A DNA stretch of 9,359 nt. It comes from JBLHKW01 sp047618565 (lineage in GTDB: Bacteria > Planctomycetota > UBA1135 > GCA-002686595). Both the position numbers and the translations under genes were made by a program. Below the pieces are notes generated by a model. That model did not search any database, was not told the DNA's origin, and saw only the letters and a program-made list of their open reading frames with translations. The DNA lies in contig JBLHKW010000180.1 of assembly GCA_047618565.1 (NCBI GenBank), positions 1 through 9,359 of the forward strand, in the 5' to 3' direction. This document shows, in pieces, positions 8,721-9,359 of the stretch. Within the stretch, counting starts at the first letter, position 1, and each line of letters opens with the position of its first letter.

Positions 8721-9359
8721 ATGATCACCCACGCTCCGATCCGTCGCACGCCCATCGCGGCGGCCTTCGTCCTGTCGCTGTTCGCCGCCTGCGCATCCAC
8801 AACGGAGTCCACGCCGATTGGCTCCGGCGCCAAGGCTGGCGTCTACGTGACCGTGCCCCTGACCGCGGACACGAGCGGGCTCACGGAAGCTGAGCGCTCG
8901 ATGCTGCCGCTGCTGATCGAGGCCGCCACCCACATGGATGCGGTGTTCTGGAAGCAGGCCTGCGGCGATCGCGATGCGCTGCTCGCCGGCATCGAGGACG
9001 CGGGCATGCGGCGCTACGCGGAGGTCAACTACGGACCCTGGGATCGACTCGAGGGCAACGCACCGTTCATCGATGGCGTCGGGGCCAAGCCGGCCGGCTC
9101 CGGTTTCTACCCGGCCGATATCACGAAGCAGGAATTCGAAGCGCATCTCGCCTCGCATCCGGAGGACAAGCAAGCCTTCGAGGACCTGTACACGGTCATC
9201 GAGCGCGACGCGAACGGCGGCCTTGTCTCGAGGCCCTACTCGCAGGCGTTCGCGCAAGAGACGCATGCCGCGGCTGCTCTGCTCGAAGATGCGGCCGTGC
9301 TGGCAGAGGACCCAGGCCTGCGCAAGTACCTCGAGCTGCGCGCCGTGGCCCTGCGTAAC
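8721..9359 (+). CDS. Putative M49-type (dipeptidyl-peptidase III-like) lipoprotein, N-terminal part
   Basis: The first 213 codons are present and the frame runs off the window end. The N-terminus is a signal with hydrophobic core AAAFVLSLFAAC; C24 is a likely lipidation site, though the -3 residue is F rather than the usual L. Beyond it, SMLPLLIEAATHMDAVFWKQ, NYGPWDRLEG, GSGFYPADITKQEFEAHL and YSQAFAQETHAAAALLEDA match my memory of bacterial peptidase M49 / DPP III-like proteins. The zinc motif (HExxGH) and second zinc glutamate would lie downstream, so activity cannot be judged. The product is probably membrane-anchored and faces the periplasm. Start at 8721 fits both the lipoprotein signal and the TAGCAT box. 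It is separated from the kinase by 296 bases holding the palindromic element. Confidence 0.75.
   Translation, partial: MITHAPIRRTPIAAAFVLSLFAACASTTESTPIGSGAKAGVYVTVPLTADTSGLTEAERSMLPLLIEAATHMDAVFWKQACGDRDALLAGIEDAGMRRYAEVNYGPWDRLEGNAPFIDGVGAKPAGSGFYPADITKQEFEAHLASHPEDKQAFEDLYTVIERDANGGLVSRPYSQAFAQETHAAAALLEDAAVLAEDPGLRKYLELRAVALRN

Overview
The window is GC-rich DNA, most likely from a member of the Planctomycetota. The main clue is the large gene at 5665-8424. It encodes a membrane serine/threonine kinase with a DWG motif in place of DFG, a long activation loop, one transmembrane helix and C-terminal TPR repeats, a design I associate with marine planctomycetes. Nearby genes encode secreted SUMF1-fold, DUF1579, CocE/NonD-type and M49-type proteins, which fits the same setting. 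The phylum is an inference; no rRNA or other phylogenetic marker is present.

Layout. Positions 1-80 hold a 16-nt match to the end of a repeat found later in the window, plus a candidate promoter. A complete tRNA-Arg(CCU) lies at 81-157. Convergent to it is a secreted SUMF1-fold protein with an extra C-terminal domain (259-1809, minus). From about 1810 to 3031 the DNA looks like a scar of broken genes: a short CxxC-containing frame, an internally deleted tRNA, the apparent 3' end of a surface-protein gene, and a 5'-truncated PD40/TolB-like propeller frame containing a run of nine G/C bases. Then come a secreted CocE/NonD-type serine hydrolase (3048-4856, plus) and, convergent with it, a secreted DUF1579 protein (4894-5484, minus), with a hairpin between them. 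The kinase (5665-8424, plus) is divergent from DUF1579. A 168-nt near-palindrome (8421-8588) sits exactly on its stop codon. An M49-type lipoprotein peptidase starts at 8721 and runs off the window end.

Function. The intact genes look independently transcribed: orientations alternate and no operon is evident. Several products (SUMF1-like, CocE-like, DUF1579, M49-like) carry export signals, so the locus leans towards envelope or periplasmic hydrolysis, with one transmembrane signalling kinase.

Main points of interest. The palindrome has CTAG at both ends, like an IS5-type target duplication, and its arm differences mostly keep G-U pairs in the sense RNA. A related end lies at positions 1-16. 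The tRNA remnant is another. The kinase and peptidase share a TAnnnT-6 nt-ATG arrangement that suggests leaderless mRNAs.
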